From Thermanaerosceptrum fracticalcis (GTDB lineage: Bacteria > Bacillota > Peptococcia > DRI-13), in NCBI RefSeq assembly GCF_000746025.2, contig NZ_CP045798.1:1722501-1786500 (forward strand): DNA of 64,000 bases, given 5' to 3'. The translations under genes and the position numbers were made by a program. The notes below the pieces were generated by a model. It had not been told where the DNA came from, searched no databases, and was given only the letters and a program-made list of their open reading frames with translations. The number at the start of each line of letters is the position of its first letter. Positions within the stretch are counted from its first letter, which is position 1. Positions 26,540 to 34,902 of this stretch are shown here, piece after piece.

Positions 26540-26803
26540 CCCTTTCTTTATACCAAAATAATAACCCAGAAAAGCTCCACCTATTGCAGCCTGCAGAGCA
26601 AAAAGCAGACTTTCCGTTTCTCCACCGGGTGGCTGCCACAAAACAGGGAACCATGGTTCGTAGTCTGGCTTAATCTGTAGGATGACCTCTTCAGCAGCAC
26701 CGTCGGCCCCTCCAAATTCAGAGTCAGTTATCATAATTAAAGGCATGATCGTTAAGACAACAACAGCAAAAATAAGTAAAAGATTTTTACGCGCCAGGGT
26801 CAT
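26525..26803 (-). CDS. cbiN: Cobalt transport protein CbiN
   Basis: About 92 aa, two TM segments flanking an extracytoplasmic loop ([16 protein letters not shown]...), the standard CbiN layout. Works with CbiM as the substrate-specific part of the cobalt ECF transporter. Start MTLARKNLL has GAGGAG nine bases upstream and overlaps the end of cbiM. No cbiQ or cbiO follows: the next gene is on the other strand. The pair is under the cobalamin riboswitch upstream. Confidence 0.9.
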   Translation of the reverse strand: MTLARKNLLLIFAVVVLTIMPLIMITDSEFGGADGAAEEVILQIKPDYEPWFPVLWQPPGGETESLLFALQAAIGGAFLGYYFGIKKGLAGK

Positions 26804-27536
26804 GCTGCACATCTCCTCTCAACAGGGCTAATTCTTGGAGTTCGCTTTGACTGTAGACGGTAAGATAATTGTAAACAAGAACCGTCAATAAGCCTTCCAC
26901 GATTGCCAGGGGAACCTGGGTAAGAGCAAAAATGCTGCCAAATTTGATTAAGGAAGCCATCACACCTCCTGTAGGATCAGGGAAAGCCAAGGCTAATTGC
27001 AAGGAAGTAGTAACATAGGTTGCTAAATCACCTAAAGCAGCCGCTAAGAAAATGGAAATACCCTGAGCCCCAACTTTTTTTGCAGCCTTATAGACCCCGT
27101 ATGCAACCAGGGGCCCCACCACAGCCATGGAAAAGGTATTAGCTCCCAATGTGCTTATACCCCCGTGGGCTAAAAGAAGGGCCTGGAAAATAAGCACAAT
27201 ACAACCAATAACACTCATAGCCATAGGGCCAAACAGCATAGTACCAAGACCAACCCCGGTAGGATGGGAACTGCTCCCTGTAACGGAAGGCAATTTTAAC
27301 GCAGATAAGACAAAGGTAAAAGCAGCAGCAACGCCTAAAAGCATCTTTAACTGAGGATTCTCACTGGTTACTTTGCCTATGGAGCGGAGACCCAAATATA
27401 AAAACGGTAAACTGGCCAGGCTCCATACTACAGCCCAGTTTAGAGGCAGGAATCCCTCCATGATGTGCATGGCATAAGTTTCCCGTGGTAATAAGAAGAC
27501 AAGTAATGCGGTAAGAATAAACCACCTTCTTTTCAT
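26787..27536 (-). CDS. cbiM: Cobalt ECF transporter substrate-capture protein CbiM
   Basis: 249 aa. Cleaved leader then [17 protein letters not shown]: the new N-terminal Met-His-Ile-Met coordinates cobalt in this family. [21 protein letters not shown] carries the second His-containing metal motif, and seven TM segments follow. GGGAGGG lies six bases before ATG. First gene of cbiMN, preceded by a cobalamin riboswitch, so repressed when vitamin B12 is plentiful. Confidence 0.93.
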   Translation of the reverse strand: MKRRWFILTALLVFLLPRETYAMHIMEGFLPLNWAVVWSLASLPFLYLGLRSIGKVTSENPQLKMLLGVAAAFTFVLSALKLPSVTGSSSHPTGVGLGTMLFGPMAMSVIGCIVLIFQALLLAHGGISTLGANTFSMAVVGPLVAYGVYKAAKKVGAQGISIFLAAALGDLATYVTTSLQLALAFPDPTGGVMASLIKFGSIFALTQVPLAIVEGLLTVLVYNYLTVYSQSELQELALLRGDVQHDPGA

Positions 27537-27611
27537 TTTCGTCCCTCCCTATATTTTTAACGTAGTAACCATGAGTCCAATAAGCAACCTGTAAATCACC
27601 TCCAAACAAAA

Positions 27612-27632
27612 GAAAAATCCCTTAGCTGCGCT
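27612..27632 (-). terminator. Terminator of the cobalamin riboswitch expression platform
   Basis: Stem TCCCTTAG.../...CTAAGGGA followed on the minus strand by TTTTTCTTTT, between the riboswitch core and the cbiM ribosome site. Ligand binding would favour this hairpin. Confidence 0.8.
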
Positions 27633-27639
27633 AAGGGAC

Positions 27640-27920
27640 TGTAACCCGCCTCAAAGACTTAGTCCGCTTAAGCCTGTTCTGTTCCCCAGATAGCAGGCTT
27701 CCCGTTAGGCAGGTCTTCTGGCTCTCGTGTCATCCTCCTCCCCGTCTTCCCACCCGGCACTTAACTTAATGGTAGTAACTATATTACTAACCATTAAGTT
27801 AAGTGCTGGACAGTGACATTTTGGGGATTCGTCTCCGATTACAGCGGCGGGTCCGCACCGGATTTTAACCGGTTTCCCTATTCTCCCTCCTGAAAGGGCA
27901 CCTAACAGATAATGTATAAA
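27640..27920 (-). ncRNA. Cobalamin (B12) riboswitch
   Basis: The minus strand carries a good B12 box, AGCCAGAAGACCTGCC (27708-27723), preceded by the conserved core (GGTGCCCTTTCAGGAGGG..., AATAGGGAAACCGGTTAAAAT near 27860-27890, and a long peripheral hairpin ACTTAACTTAATGGTTAGTAA...). It sits directly upstream of cbiMN with a terminator in between, so B12 should switch the operon off. Confidence 0.93.
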
Positions 27921-28039
27921 GTTTTGTCCAAGTTTATGTTACATAACTATGCAGGATTTTGCAAGTTATTCTTTTCTCACCAACAACAATTAAAAAAAAA
28001 TAAGAATATTACTACTTCCAGTTATTAACACTTAAGCCC

Positions 28040-28069
28040 TTGCTTTTAAGGATGCCATGGGTTTATAAT
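28040..28069 (+). promoter_or_regulatory. Sigma-A promoter of znuA
   Basis: TTGCTT (28040-28045), 18-base spacer, TATAAT (28064-28069). The operator palindrome begins at the next base. Confidence 0.75.
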
Positions 28070-28096
28070 AAATGCAAATGCTAATGATTTGCATTT
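28070..28096 (+). promoter_or_regulatory. Palindromic operator of the znu operon (candidate Zur box)
   Basis: Perfect 10-bp inverted repeat AAATGCAAAT-N7-ATTTGCATTT. It starts directly after the -10 box and ends at the znuA ribosome site, so a bound repressor would cover the transcription start. The zur-like gene at the end of the same operon is the obvious candidate for the bound protein (inference). Confidence 0.75.
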
Positions 28097-28107
28097 GGAG
28101 GTAATTT

Positions 28108-29133
28108 ATGAAAGCTCGCTCTATTCTGTCACTTTTTTTGTCCCTCATTTTTGTTTTCACTTCAACGGCCTGCAGCCAAAAACCGGCTGCCACTGTAAAC
28201 AGAGACCCTGATCCCCCAGCTAAGTTGACAGTATATACCAGCTTTTATCCCATGTATGATTTCACCAAAAGAATCGGCGGTGATAAAGTTAAGGTCATAA
28301 ATATAGTTCCGGCGGGAGCCCAACCCCATTCCTTTGAACCCTCTACCAAATTACTGGCGGAATTAACTAAAGCCAAACTTTTTATTTACAACGGCGCCGG
28401 CATGGAACACTACATAGAAAAACTCAAAGAAGCCGTCAAAGGGACTCCTTTAATCCTGGTAGAAACCAGCGCCGGCCTGGACTTAATCAAGAGTAACCTT
28501 GAACATAAATATGAACATGAAGAGGAACATAAGAAAGAACATCATGATGAAAAAGATAAAAAAGATGAAAAAAAAGACGCCTATGAAGACCATGAACATG
28601 ACGGTATTGACCCTCATACCTGGTTAAGCCCCGGTAATGCCCTTAAACAGGGGGAAAAAATTTTACAGGCTCTGAACCAAGTAGACGCGGCAAATAAGGA
28701 TTACTACGAAAAGAATTACCAGGCTTTTAAAGAGGAGTTAAGCAAACTGGACCGAGAATATCAAGAGACATTATCAAAGTGTAAGAGAAAAGAGATTGTG
28801 GTATCTCATGAGTCCTTCGGTTACTTGGCGCGAGATTATGGTCTAAAACAAATCCCGGTCATGGGTTTAAATGCTGATGCTGAACCTACACCGGGAAAAA
28901 TGAAAGAGATTATTAATACGTTGAAGGAACACGGTATCAAATATATCTTTTTTGAAACCCTGGTGAGCCCTAAAATCTCTGAAACCATCGCCCGGGAAAC
29001 CAAAGCACAAACCCTGGTCTTAAATCCTATCGGTGGACTCACGGAGAAAGACCTTCAGGCAGGTAAAGATTACTTCAGCATCATGCGGGAGAATCTGGAA
29101 AACCTCAAAATCGCTCTGGAGTACCAGCCATGA
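28108..29133 (+). CDS. znuA: Zinc ABC transporter substrate-binding lipoprotein (ZnuA/AdcA type)
   Basis: Captures zinc outside the cell. Lipoprotein signal with lipobox STAC (Cys about residue 22). Metal ligands: GAQPHSFEP (His about 71), DPHTWLSPGN after the loop, SHESFGYLARDYGL, and Glu/Asp late. A charged His/Glu/Lys/Asp-rich loop (about residues 130-170) is the zinc-chaperoning insertion of zinc-specific rather than manganese-specific members. 341 aa. GGAGG precedes ATG. Operon znuA-C-B-zur; its stop overlaps the znuC start. Confidence 0.92.
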   Translation: MKARSILSLFLSLIFVFTSTACSQKPAATVNRDPDPPAKLTVYTSFYPMYDFTKRIGGDKVKVINIVPAGAQPHSFEPSTKLLAELTKAKLFIYNGAGMEHYIEKLKEAVKGTPLILVETSAGLDLIKSNLEHKYEHEEEHKKEHHDEKDKKDEKKDAYEDHEHDGIDPHTWLSPGNALKQGEKILQALNQVDAANKDYYEKNYQAFKEELSKLDREYQETLSKCKRKEIVVSHESFGYLARDYGLKQIPVMGLNADAEPTPGKMKEIINTLKEHGIKYIFFETLVSPKISETIARETKAQTLVLNPIGGLTEKDLQAGKDYFSIMRENLENLKIALEYQP

Positions 29134-29783
29134 AACCGGTTATTTCCTTAAGTCACGTCTCCTTTGCCTATCCAGGAGGACCTTATGTCCTGGAAAATAT
29201 CAACCTTACGGTTTATCGGGGAGAATTTCTAGTAATTTTAGGTCCCAACGGGGCCGCTAAAACTACGCTCCTAAAGCTCATGCTGGGCTTATTAAAACCA
29301 CTGAAAGGTTCTGTGGAAATTAACACCGAAACTAAGGCAGTTGTAAATTATATTCCTCAAAAATCTTCGGCCCTCAATCCCGGTTTTCCCGCAACAGTAG
29401 AGGAAGTAGTGAAACTGCAGGTTGCTGTCAAAGGAAAAACAGCGAGTAGCTTAGTCCATTCTGTTTTAGAAAAAGTTGGTTTGCTGGAAAAAAGGGATAC
29501 CCTGGTGAGTTCCCTTTCCGGCGGCCAGTTTCAAAGGATGCTCATTGCCCGTTCCTTGATCAATCACCCACAAATCCTCTTCCTTGATGAACCTACTACG
29601 GGATTGGATGCGGAAGCCCAAGAGGACTTCTTATCTTTACTCGTTAAGCTTAACAAAGAAGGCCTCACCATCGTCATGGTCACCCATGACGTTTCCCCGG
29701 TTTTGGACCATGCCTCCCGTTTCCTCTACATTTCCAAAGGCAAGGGAAAAGAAGTTGCTAAAGAAGATTTGAAAGTGGTGTAG
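29130..29783 (+). CDS. znuC: Zinc ABC transporter ATP-binding protein
   Basis: 217 aa ABC ATPase. Signature LSGGQFQRM and Walker B ILFLDEPTTGLD are normal, as is the switch His (VTHD). The Walker A reads GPNGAAKTT: the glycine just before the lysine is replaced by alanine (codon GCT, one change from GGT). This position is nearly invariant in P-loops, so activity may be impaired. Overlaps znuA by four bases. Confidence 0.9.
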   Translation: MKPVISLSHVSFAYPGGPYVLENINLTVYRGEFLVILGPNGAAKTTLLKLMLGLLKPLKGSVEINTETKAVVNYIPQKSSALNPGFPATVEEVVKLQVAVKGKTASSLVHSVLEKVGLLEKRDTLVSSLSGGQFQRMLIARSLINHPQILFLDEPTTGLDAEAQEDFLSLLVKLNKEGLTIVMVTHDVSPVLDHASRFLYISKGKGKEVAKEDLKVV

Positions 29784-29785
29784 CC

Positions 29786-30610
29786 GTGCTGGAAATTTTA
29801 CAATATGTCTTTATGCAGAAAGCCTTAATTGTCGGTCTTATAGTGGGCATCCTATGTCCTACCATGGGCCTTTTTCTGGTTCTCCGCCGTCTTTCCATGG
29901 TAGGGGAAACCCTGTCCCACGTCTCTTTATCCGGAGTATTATTCGGCATACTCTGGGGTATTAGTCCTATCCCTTTTGCCTTGGTTATGTCTATCCTGAT
30001 ATCTATACTCCTGGAGAAACTGCGGCGCTATTTTAAATATTATGGAGAAGTCTCTCTCGCTATCATTACGGCGGGAGGTTTAGGGACTGCCGTTATCCTG
30101 ATGGGAATAGTACGCGCTTCCGATTCAACCCTGGCCAGCCTTCTTTTCGGCAGTATTGTGTCCGTAACAAATGAAGAAGTTATTTTTATAGGTATCCTGG
30201 CCCTTATCGCTCTAGGCTTAGTTACACGGTATTACCGGGAATTATTCTATCTGACCTTTGACGAAGAAGGAGCCCGCCTGGCCGGAATCCCGGTTAACTT
30301 CTTCAACTATCTTATTATCATCCTGGCAGCGGCCATTATTGCTCTGGGTTTAAGAATCGTGGGAGCCCTGCTTATCTCTTCACTCATGGTTGTTCCTACG
30401 GCTACCAGTATCCTGCTTGGCAAAGGTTTTAAGGTTACCTTGATATGGGCCAATCTTTTTGGTATTACCTCTGTATTAGTTGGCTTAATCGCCTCTTTTT
30501 ATCTTGATTTGGCTCCCGGCGGTACCATTGTGGTCACTTCGGTCATAATTCTTCTTCTTGTCCTTTTAGGCAAGAAGTGCAAAGAAAACTTGGCTTGTAT
30601 CAAGCTGTAG
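29786..30610 (+). CDS. znuB: Zinc ABC transporter permease
   Basis: 274 aa, eight or nine TM segments, ABC-3 family: GLIVGILCPTMGLFLVLRRL at the start, SHVSLSGVLFGI, and DEEGARLAGIPVNFFNYLI in the middle (ATPase contact). Begins two bases after znuC. Forms the membrane channel for zinc supplied by ZnuA. Confidence 0.92.
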   Translation: MLEILQYVFMQKALIVGLIVGILCPTMGLFLVLRRLSMVGETLSHVSLSGVLFGILWGISPIPFALVMSILISILLEKLRRYFKYYGEVSLAIITAGGLGTAVILMGIVRASDSTLASLLFGSIVSVTNEEVIFIGILALIALGLVTRYYRELFYLTFDEEGARLAGIPVNFFNYLIIILAAAIIALGLRIVGALLISSLMVVPTATSILLGKGFKVTLIWANLFGITSVLVGLIASFYLDLAPGGTIVVTSVIILLLVLLGKKCKENLACIKL

Positions 30611-30732
30611 GCGAAGGTAGAAGCCAAGTTGCACTTGTGCCGCGGTACAAAGTGCACTAGTTCATACCGGATTTTAATTTTGGTCAGTATTTGTTAGAAT
30701 AAGAGCATCACATCAAGATCAGGAGTTAAAAG

Positions 30733-31185
30733 ATGCCTGCGAAAATAGAATTTATTTACGATACAATTAAAGATAAAGGCTTCAAACTCACACCTGCCCG
30801 TAAAATCATCATTTCTGTTTTTTGCAGTTCTGAAGATAAATTTCTCAATGCTGCCGAAATCTATGATCAGGTACGAAGCCGAAACCCAAAGATAAATTTC
30901 TCTACGGTCTACAGAAATCTGGAAATTTTAGTAGAGAGCCGGCTCATCGAAAAGCTGAATTTCGCCGACGGGGCAAAATTTAAGCTGCGGGGACCGGAAT
31001 CTCACCTTCATCATATGATCTGTAAGTCATGCCATAAGACAGAACGCTTACCTTACTGCCCCCTGGGAGAGTTAGAAAAGACACTGCGGGAATCTACAGA
31101 TTTTTTACCCACGGAACACCGCATCGAAATATACGGTTACTGTAAGGAATGCAGAAAAAATTCCGGAGTTGAGCAGGATAATTAG
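30733..31185 (+). CDS. zur: Fur family regulator, probably Zur
   Basis: 150 aa metal-responsive repressor. N-terminal winged helix (KLTPARKIIISVFCS, INFSTVYRNLEILVESRL), metal-binding core with HLHHMICKSCHKTERLPYC, and a C-terminal CxxC (CKECRKN) completing the structural zinc site. Placed directly after znuB, 120 bp downstream, so zinc is the probable effector, acting at the palindrome before znuA and perhaps the boxes at 25.1-25.2 kb. Fur or PerR identity is not excluded by sequence alone. Confidence 0.88.
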   Translation: MPAKIEFIYDTIKDKGFKLTPARKIIISVFCSSEDKFLNAAEIYDQVRSRNPKINFSTVYRNLEILVESRLIEKLNFADGAKFKLRGPESHLHHMICKSCHKTERLPYCPLGELEKTLRESTDFLPTEHRIEIYGYCKECRKNSGVEQDN

Positions 31186-31214
31186 TAAAGAAAGCGAATA
31201 TAATTTAAACGAAA

Positions 31215-31332
31215 TGATAAGCCACGAAGGCTTATGTACAGGAAAAGTCGACAATTTACCCTGGAGAAAATACCCATGAAGGTTTAGGCGTGAAGCCTAG
31301 CTCTTTTATGGGTATTTATATTTTTACGAAAG
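31215..31332 (+). promoter_or_regulatory. Structured leader with terminator-like hairpin before an ECF gene
   Basis: ATAAGCC-N-GGCTTAT hairpin, a CAGG...CCTG pairing, then a long stem AATACCCAT...ATGGGTATT enclosing TAGGC-GTGAA-GCCTA and followed by TATATTTTT. This is the layout of a riboswitch or other transcription-attenuation leader. I could not match it to a known class. Confidence 0.5.
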
Positions 31333-31346
31333 AGAGGTTATCAACT

Positions 31347-31904
31347 GTGAACAACAACCATGCCAAACAAACGATCACCGCAGGTCTTTTAATTGCTCTG
31401 GGTCTTGTCCTGCCCATGGCCTTTCATACTTTCGGTATGGGAGGCCCGGTCTTCCTGCCCATGCACATACCCGTTCTTTTAGGCGGCTTTGTCCTCTCTC
31501 CCCTCTATGCTCTTTTAGTGGGAATGGTAACCCCTATCGCCAGCAGCGTTTTAACCTCCATGCCTCCCCTCTTTCCCGGGGCTGTGCAGATGATGTTTGA
31601 GTTAGGCACTTATGGTCTTGTCATTTCTTACCTGTACCACAAACGAAACATATCCCTGTTCCCTACTCTTTTAACGGGTATGCTCGCAGGAAGATTTGTG
31701 GCAGGAGCTGTGAACTATCTCCTCTTAACACAATTCCTAGCCAAGGCTTTCAAACTTAAAGTTTTCCTGACGGCTGCCTTTGTCACAGCAGTCCCCGGTA
31801 TTATCATTCAGTTAGTCATCATCCCCATTATGGTAAGACTATTGGAAAAGGCTAATTTCATTATGGGCAAGGAGAATATTAATGACAGTAGAACTCAATC
31901 GTAG
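31347..31904 (+). CDS. ECF transporter substrate-binding (S) component
   Basis: About 185 aa with five or six TM segments: AGLLIALGLVLPMAFHTFG, MHIPVLLGGFVLSPLYALLV, MTPIASSVL..., FELGTYGLVISYLY. The histidine-containing MHIPVLL region and S-component fold suggest a vitamin or metal-complex importer that borrows a shared ECF module. I chose the GTG at 31347 after GAGAGG; an upstream GTG at 31290 lies inside the leader hairpin. Overlaps the methyltransferase gene by 23 bp. Substrate unknown. Confidence 0.78.
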   Translation: MNNNHAKQTITAGLLIALGLVLPMAFHTFGMGGPVFLPMHIPVLLGGFVLSPLYALLVGMVTPIASSVLTSMPPLFPGAVQMMFELGTYGLVISYLYHKRNISLFPTLLTGMLAGRFVAGAVNYLLLTQFLAKAFKLKVFLTAAFVTAVPGIIIQLVIIPIMVRLLEKANFIMGKENINDSRTQS

Positions 31905-32478
31905 TTTCTTCAATAATAAAGCAGACCAATGGGACAATATTGTGAACCATAACCCTGAAAGAATCCAATACCTCTTAGGCAAACTTTGTTTAATCCCCGG
32001 CGCTTCCGTACTGGATGTGGGAACAGGCACGGGAATCTTACTGCCTTTTCTCCTGAAGTTGGTTGGCGAAACAGGACGGATAACCGCTATTGATGTGGCC
32101 GAAAAAATGATAGAAAAAGCCAAAGCCAAATTTCCACACCCCAACATCCAATTTATTGCAGGCGACGTTACCGATGCCTCTTTTCCTCCCCAAAGTTTTG
32201 ACGCAATTGTGTGTTACTCGGTTTTCCCTCATTTTATCAATCCCTGGGAAACCCTTCAGTCTATGAATAGGTATTTAAAAGATGGCGGTCTCCTTTTAAT
32301 CTGCCACTCGGAAAGCCGGGAGACAATCAATCAGAGGCACAAGGAACTTGGCCGGAGCTTGATTTCCCATGGCTTACCTCCTGCCGAAGACCTGGAGGCT
32401 CTTCTCACAGAAGTAGGCTTCAAAGTAATAGATAAAAAGGATAATGAATATCTGTATTTTGTTTTAGGTAAAAAATGA
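31882..32478 (+). CDS. Class I SAM-dependent methyltransferase
   Basis: 198 aa. SAM-binding motif I VLDVGTGTGILLPFLL, acidic loop ITAIDVAEKMIEKA, motif SFDAIVCYSVFPHFINPWE typical of UbiE/Methyltransf_11. GGAG seven bases before ATG. Coupled to the ECF gene, so it may modify the imported compound (inference). Confidence 0.85.
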   Translation: MTVELNRSFFNNKADQWDNIVNHNPERIQYLLGKLCLIPGASVLDVGTGTGILLPFLLKLVGETGRITAIDVAEKMIEKAKAKFPHPNIQFIAGDVTDASFPPQSFDAIVCYSVFPHFINPWETLQSMNRYLKDGGLLLICHSESRETINQRHKELGRSLISHGLPPAEDLEALLTEVGFKVIDKKDNEYLYFVLGKK

Positions 32479-32503
32479 GTGGTCGGTATTTCACCGGCCA
32501 CTT

Positions 32504-32760
32504 TTATTTGCCCTGAAACCTGGGCTTGCGTTTTTCTAAGAAAGCCCTGTAGCCTTCCTGGTAATCTTGACTGTCAAAACACCTGGCCATTTCTAGTTCT
32601 ACCTTGTGTAAATCCCTTAACTCCGGCTCTTTTAGGTATTCCTCCACAGCCATCTTAACGGAACGGATGCTTCTATGACCAGGCAGATAGTTTTTTTAAT
32701 GCCCACACTGGCTTTTAAAATTTCCCCGGAAAAGGTCTTGGTTAAAAATGTTAAATGATG
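32504..32760 (-). pseudogene. C-terminal remnant of an enoyl-CoA hydratase/isomerase
   Basis: Ends at TAA 32504 and reads VKMAVEEYLKEPELRDLHKV, CFDSQDYQEGYRAFLEKRKP, FQGK: the conserved FxSxDxxEGxxAFxEKRxPxFxG tail of crotonase-family enzymes. Only about 62 codons are intact; further upstream, in another frame, KTFSGEILKASVGIKK may be an earlier piece. The catalytic part is gone. Confidence 0.8.
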
Positions 32761-32837
32761 ACAAAAAATAATAATTGAGTGAGATAATACAACGTAATTT
32801 AAGTAGATTTGAGAAAATAACCCTTCTGGTTGTATCC

Positions 32838-32854
32838 TGACCTAATCTGACCTT
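32838..32854. promoter_or_regulatory. Upstream heat-shock operator (GGTCA pair, reverse orientation)
   Basis: TGACCTAATCTGACCTT: two TGACC units ten bases apart, overlapping the -35 box. It is the inverted counterpart of the site at 32889-32905. Confidence 0.65.
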
Positions 32855-32882
32855 TGCTCAAAAATATCAAAAATACGATAAT
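32854..32882 (+). promoter_or_regulatory. Sigma-A promoter of the dnaK operon
   Basis: TTGCTC (32854-32859), 17-base spacer, GATAAT (32877-32882). It is exactly bracketed by the two GGTCA operator pairs. No CIRCE element is present. Confidence 0.7.
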
Positions 32883-32888
32883 AAAATT

Positions 32889-32905
32889 AAGGTCAAGTTT
32901 GGTCA
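32889..32905. promoter_or_regulatory. Downstream heat-shock operator (GGTCA pair, CtsR-like)
   Basis: AAGGTCAAGTTTGGTCA: two GGTCA units with a 10-base period, as in CtsR boxes (GGTCAAA-NAN-GGTCAAA). It would cover the transcription start. The centre lies 51 bp, about five helical turns, from the upstream pair. Confidence 0.65.
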
Positions 32906-32949
32906 ATTTAGTAATAATTATTAATATATGTTATGAGGGAGGTTTATTT

Positions 32950-34827
32950 ATGGGAAAAGCAGTTGGTATCGACTTGGGTACGACGAACTCAGTTGTTGCT
33001 GTTTTAGAAGGTGGGAAACCTACAGTAATTGTGAATGCGGAGGGTAATAGGACAACACCCTCGGTAGTAGCTTTTAAAGATAACGGAGAAAGACTGGTCG
33101 GTCAGGTGGCTAAAAGACAGGCCGCGTTAAATCCCGACAAAACCCTTTACTCTGTGAAGAGGTTCATTGGACGCCGCTATTCGGAGGTTGCCGAAGAAAG
33201 GAACCTTGTCCCTTACAAGGTAGTGCCCGGTCCCAATGATACCGTACGTTTCGATATCGGCGGTAAACTCTATGCCCCTGAAGAAATTTCCGCCATGGTT
33301 TTAAAGAAGCTGGTTGATGATGCTTCCAAATACCTGGGAGAAAAAATCACCGATGCCGTCATTACCGTACCGGCATATTTTAATGACGCCCAGCGGCAGG
33401 CGACCAAGGACGCGGGCAAAATTGCCGGCCTCAATGTCCTGCGTATTATTAACGAACCTACGGCTGCCGCCCTGGCATACGGGCTAGACAAGAAAAAGAA
33501 TGAAACAATCCTAGTTTATGACCTGGGCGGCGGTACTTTTGACGTATCCATCCTGGAAGTAGGCGATGGCGTCTTTGAGGTAAAAGCCACCAATGGTGAC
33601 ACCCACCTGGGCGGTGACAACTTTGACAAAGTCATCGTGGATTGGCTGGCCGAAGAATTCAAGAAAGACTACGGCATCGACCTGAGAAAAGACAGGCAGG
33701 CCCTGCAGCGCCTGACGGAAGCGGCGGAAAAGGCAAAAATAGAGCTTTCCAGCATCACGGAAACTCAAATCAGCCTGCCCTTTATTACAGCCGACGCCAC
33801 TGGTCCCAAACACCTGGATATGAAACTTACCCGGGCGAAATTCGACGACCTTACCCATCACCTGGTGGAACGTACCCGCGGCCCCGTACTGGCTGCCCTG
33901 GCTGACGCCAAACTGACAGCTAAAGATATTGACCAGGTTATCCTGGTAGGAGGTTCTACACGGATTCCTGCAGTACAGCGGCTGGTACGGGAACTGACGG
34001 GAGGACGGGAACCCCATCAGGGAGTAAACCCCGATGAAGTCGTGGCCGTTGGTGCCGCCATCCAGTCAGGTGTGTTAACCGGTGAAGTGAAAGACGTCCT
34101 CCTCCTGGATGTTACCCCCCTCTCCCTGGGTGTGGAAACCCTGGGTGGTGTGATGGCAAAACTCATTGAACGGAATACCACGATCCCTGTGCGCCGCAGC
34201 CAGATTTTCACCACCGCCGAAGACAATCAACCTGCCGTAGATATCCATGTCCTGCAAGGTGAACGGGAAATGGCCAAAGACAACCGTACTTTAGGCCAGT
34301 TTAAGCTGGAAGGAATCGCCCCGGCGCCTCGCGGCGTACCTCAGATTGAAGTGACCTTTGACATCGACGCCAACGGGATTTTGAAAGTAAGCGCTAAAGA
34401 TAAAGGCACAGGAAAAGAACAAACCGTTACCATCACCGGTTCATCTACCCTGGATAAGGCAGAAATTGAGCGAATGGTCAGAGAAGCTGAAGCCAATGCG
34501 GCTGAAGATAAAAGACGCCGCCAAGAAGTAGAAATTCGCAATGAAGCTGACAGTATCATCTATCAGGTAGAACGGAAACTAAAAGAACAAGGCACTCAGT
34601 TACCCGTCCATGAAAAGGCCCGCCTTGAGCAGCTTGTCAATGACTTGAAAACAGCCTTAAAAGATAATGCTAATATTGAGCGTATCCGCTCCCTGACCAG
34701 CGACCTCCAGCAGGCTGCCGCAGCCTTCGCTCATGCAGGCAATAATCCGCAGTCAGGAAATTACTCCAGTAATACTAAAGGTTCCGGACCAGACGATGTA
34801 ATCGATGCCGAGTATCACGAGAAATAA
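32950..34827 (+). CDS. dnaK: Molecular chaperone DnaK (Hsp70)
   Basis: 625 aa. Nucleotide-binding domain from [20 protein letters not shown] with phosphate loops ([45 protein letters not shown]); substrate-binding domain with [13 protein letters not shown]; helical lid with disordered tail [26 protein letters not shown] precedes the ATG; the frame extends 32 codons upstream into the operator region and that part is not family-like. First gene of dnaK-dnaJ-cbpM-clpB with no grpE or hrcA, so this may be a second, accessory DnaK whose exchange factor is elsewhere. Confidence 0.95.
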   Translation: MGKAVGIDLGTTNSVVAVLEGGKPTVIVNAEGNRTTPSVVAFKDNGERLVGQVAKRQAALNPDKTLYSVKRFIGRRYSEVAEERNLVPYKVVPGPNDTVRFDIGGKLYAPEEISAMVLKKLVDDASKYLGEKITDAVITVPAYFNDAQRQATKDAGKIAGLNVLRIINEPTAAALAYGLDKKKNETILVYDLGGGTFDVSILEVGDGVFEVKATNGDTHLGGDNFDKVIVDWLAEEFKKDYGIDLRKDRQALQRLTEAAEKAKIELSSITETQISLPFITADATGPKHLDMKLTRAKFDDLTHHLVERTRGPVLAALADAKLTAKDIDQVILVGGSTRIPAVQRLVRELTGGREPHQGVNPDEVVAVGAAIQSGVLTGEVKDVLLLDVTPLSLGVETLGGVMAKLIERNTTIPVRRSQIFTTAEDNQPAVDIHVLQGEREMAKDNRTLGQFKLEGIAPAPRGVPQIEVTFDIDANGILKVSAKDKGTGKEQTVTITGSSTLDKAEIERMVREAEANAAEDKRRRQEVEIRNEADSIIYQVERKLKEQGTQLPVHEKARLEQLVNDLKTALKDNANIERIRSLTSDLQQAAAAFAHAGNNPQSGNYSSNTKGSGPDDVIDAEYHEK

Positions 34828-34845
34828 CCCTTCCCCATTAACTCA

Positions 34846-34881
34846 ACTTAAGGTTGCCGGTCTATCCGGCAGCCTTAAGTC
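34846..34881 (+). other. Intercistronic hairpin between dnaK and dnaJ
   Basis: Arms ACTTAAGGTTGCCGG and CCGGCAGCCTTAAGT (one G-T pair) with a five-base loop and no T-run after it. Probably an RNA-processing or stability stem that sets the dnaK:dnaJ ratio. Confidence 0.65.
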
Positions 34882-34902
34882 ATAAGGTGGTGAGAACAAT
34901 AA

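Noticed and set aside
31215-31332. Leader considered as preQ1, THF or cobalamin riboswitch
   Set aside because: None of the conserved core sequences of these classes is present; left unassigned.
32700-32949. CIRCE element (TTAGCACTC-N9-GAGTGCTAA) before dnaK
   Set aside because: Not found; the only symmetric signals are the GGTCA pairs.
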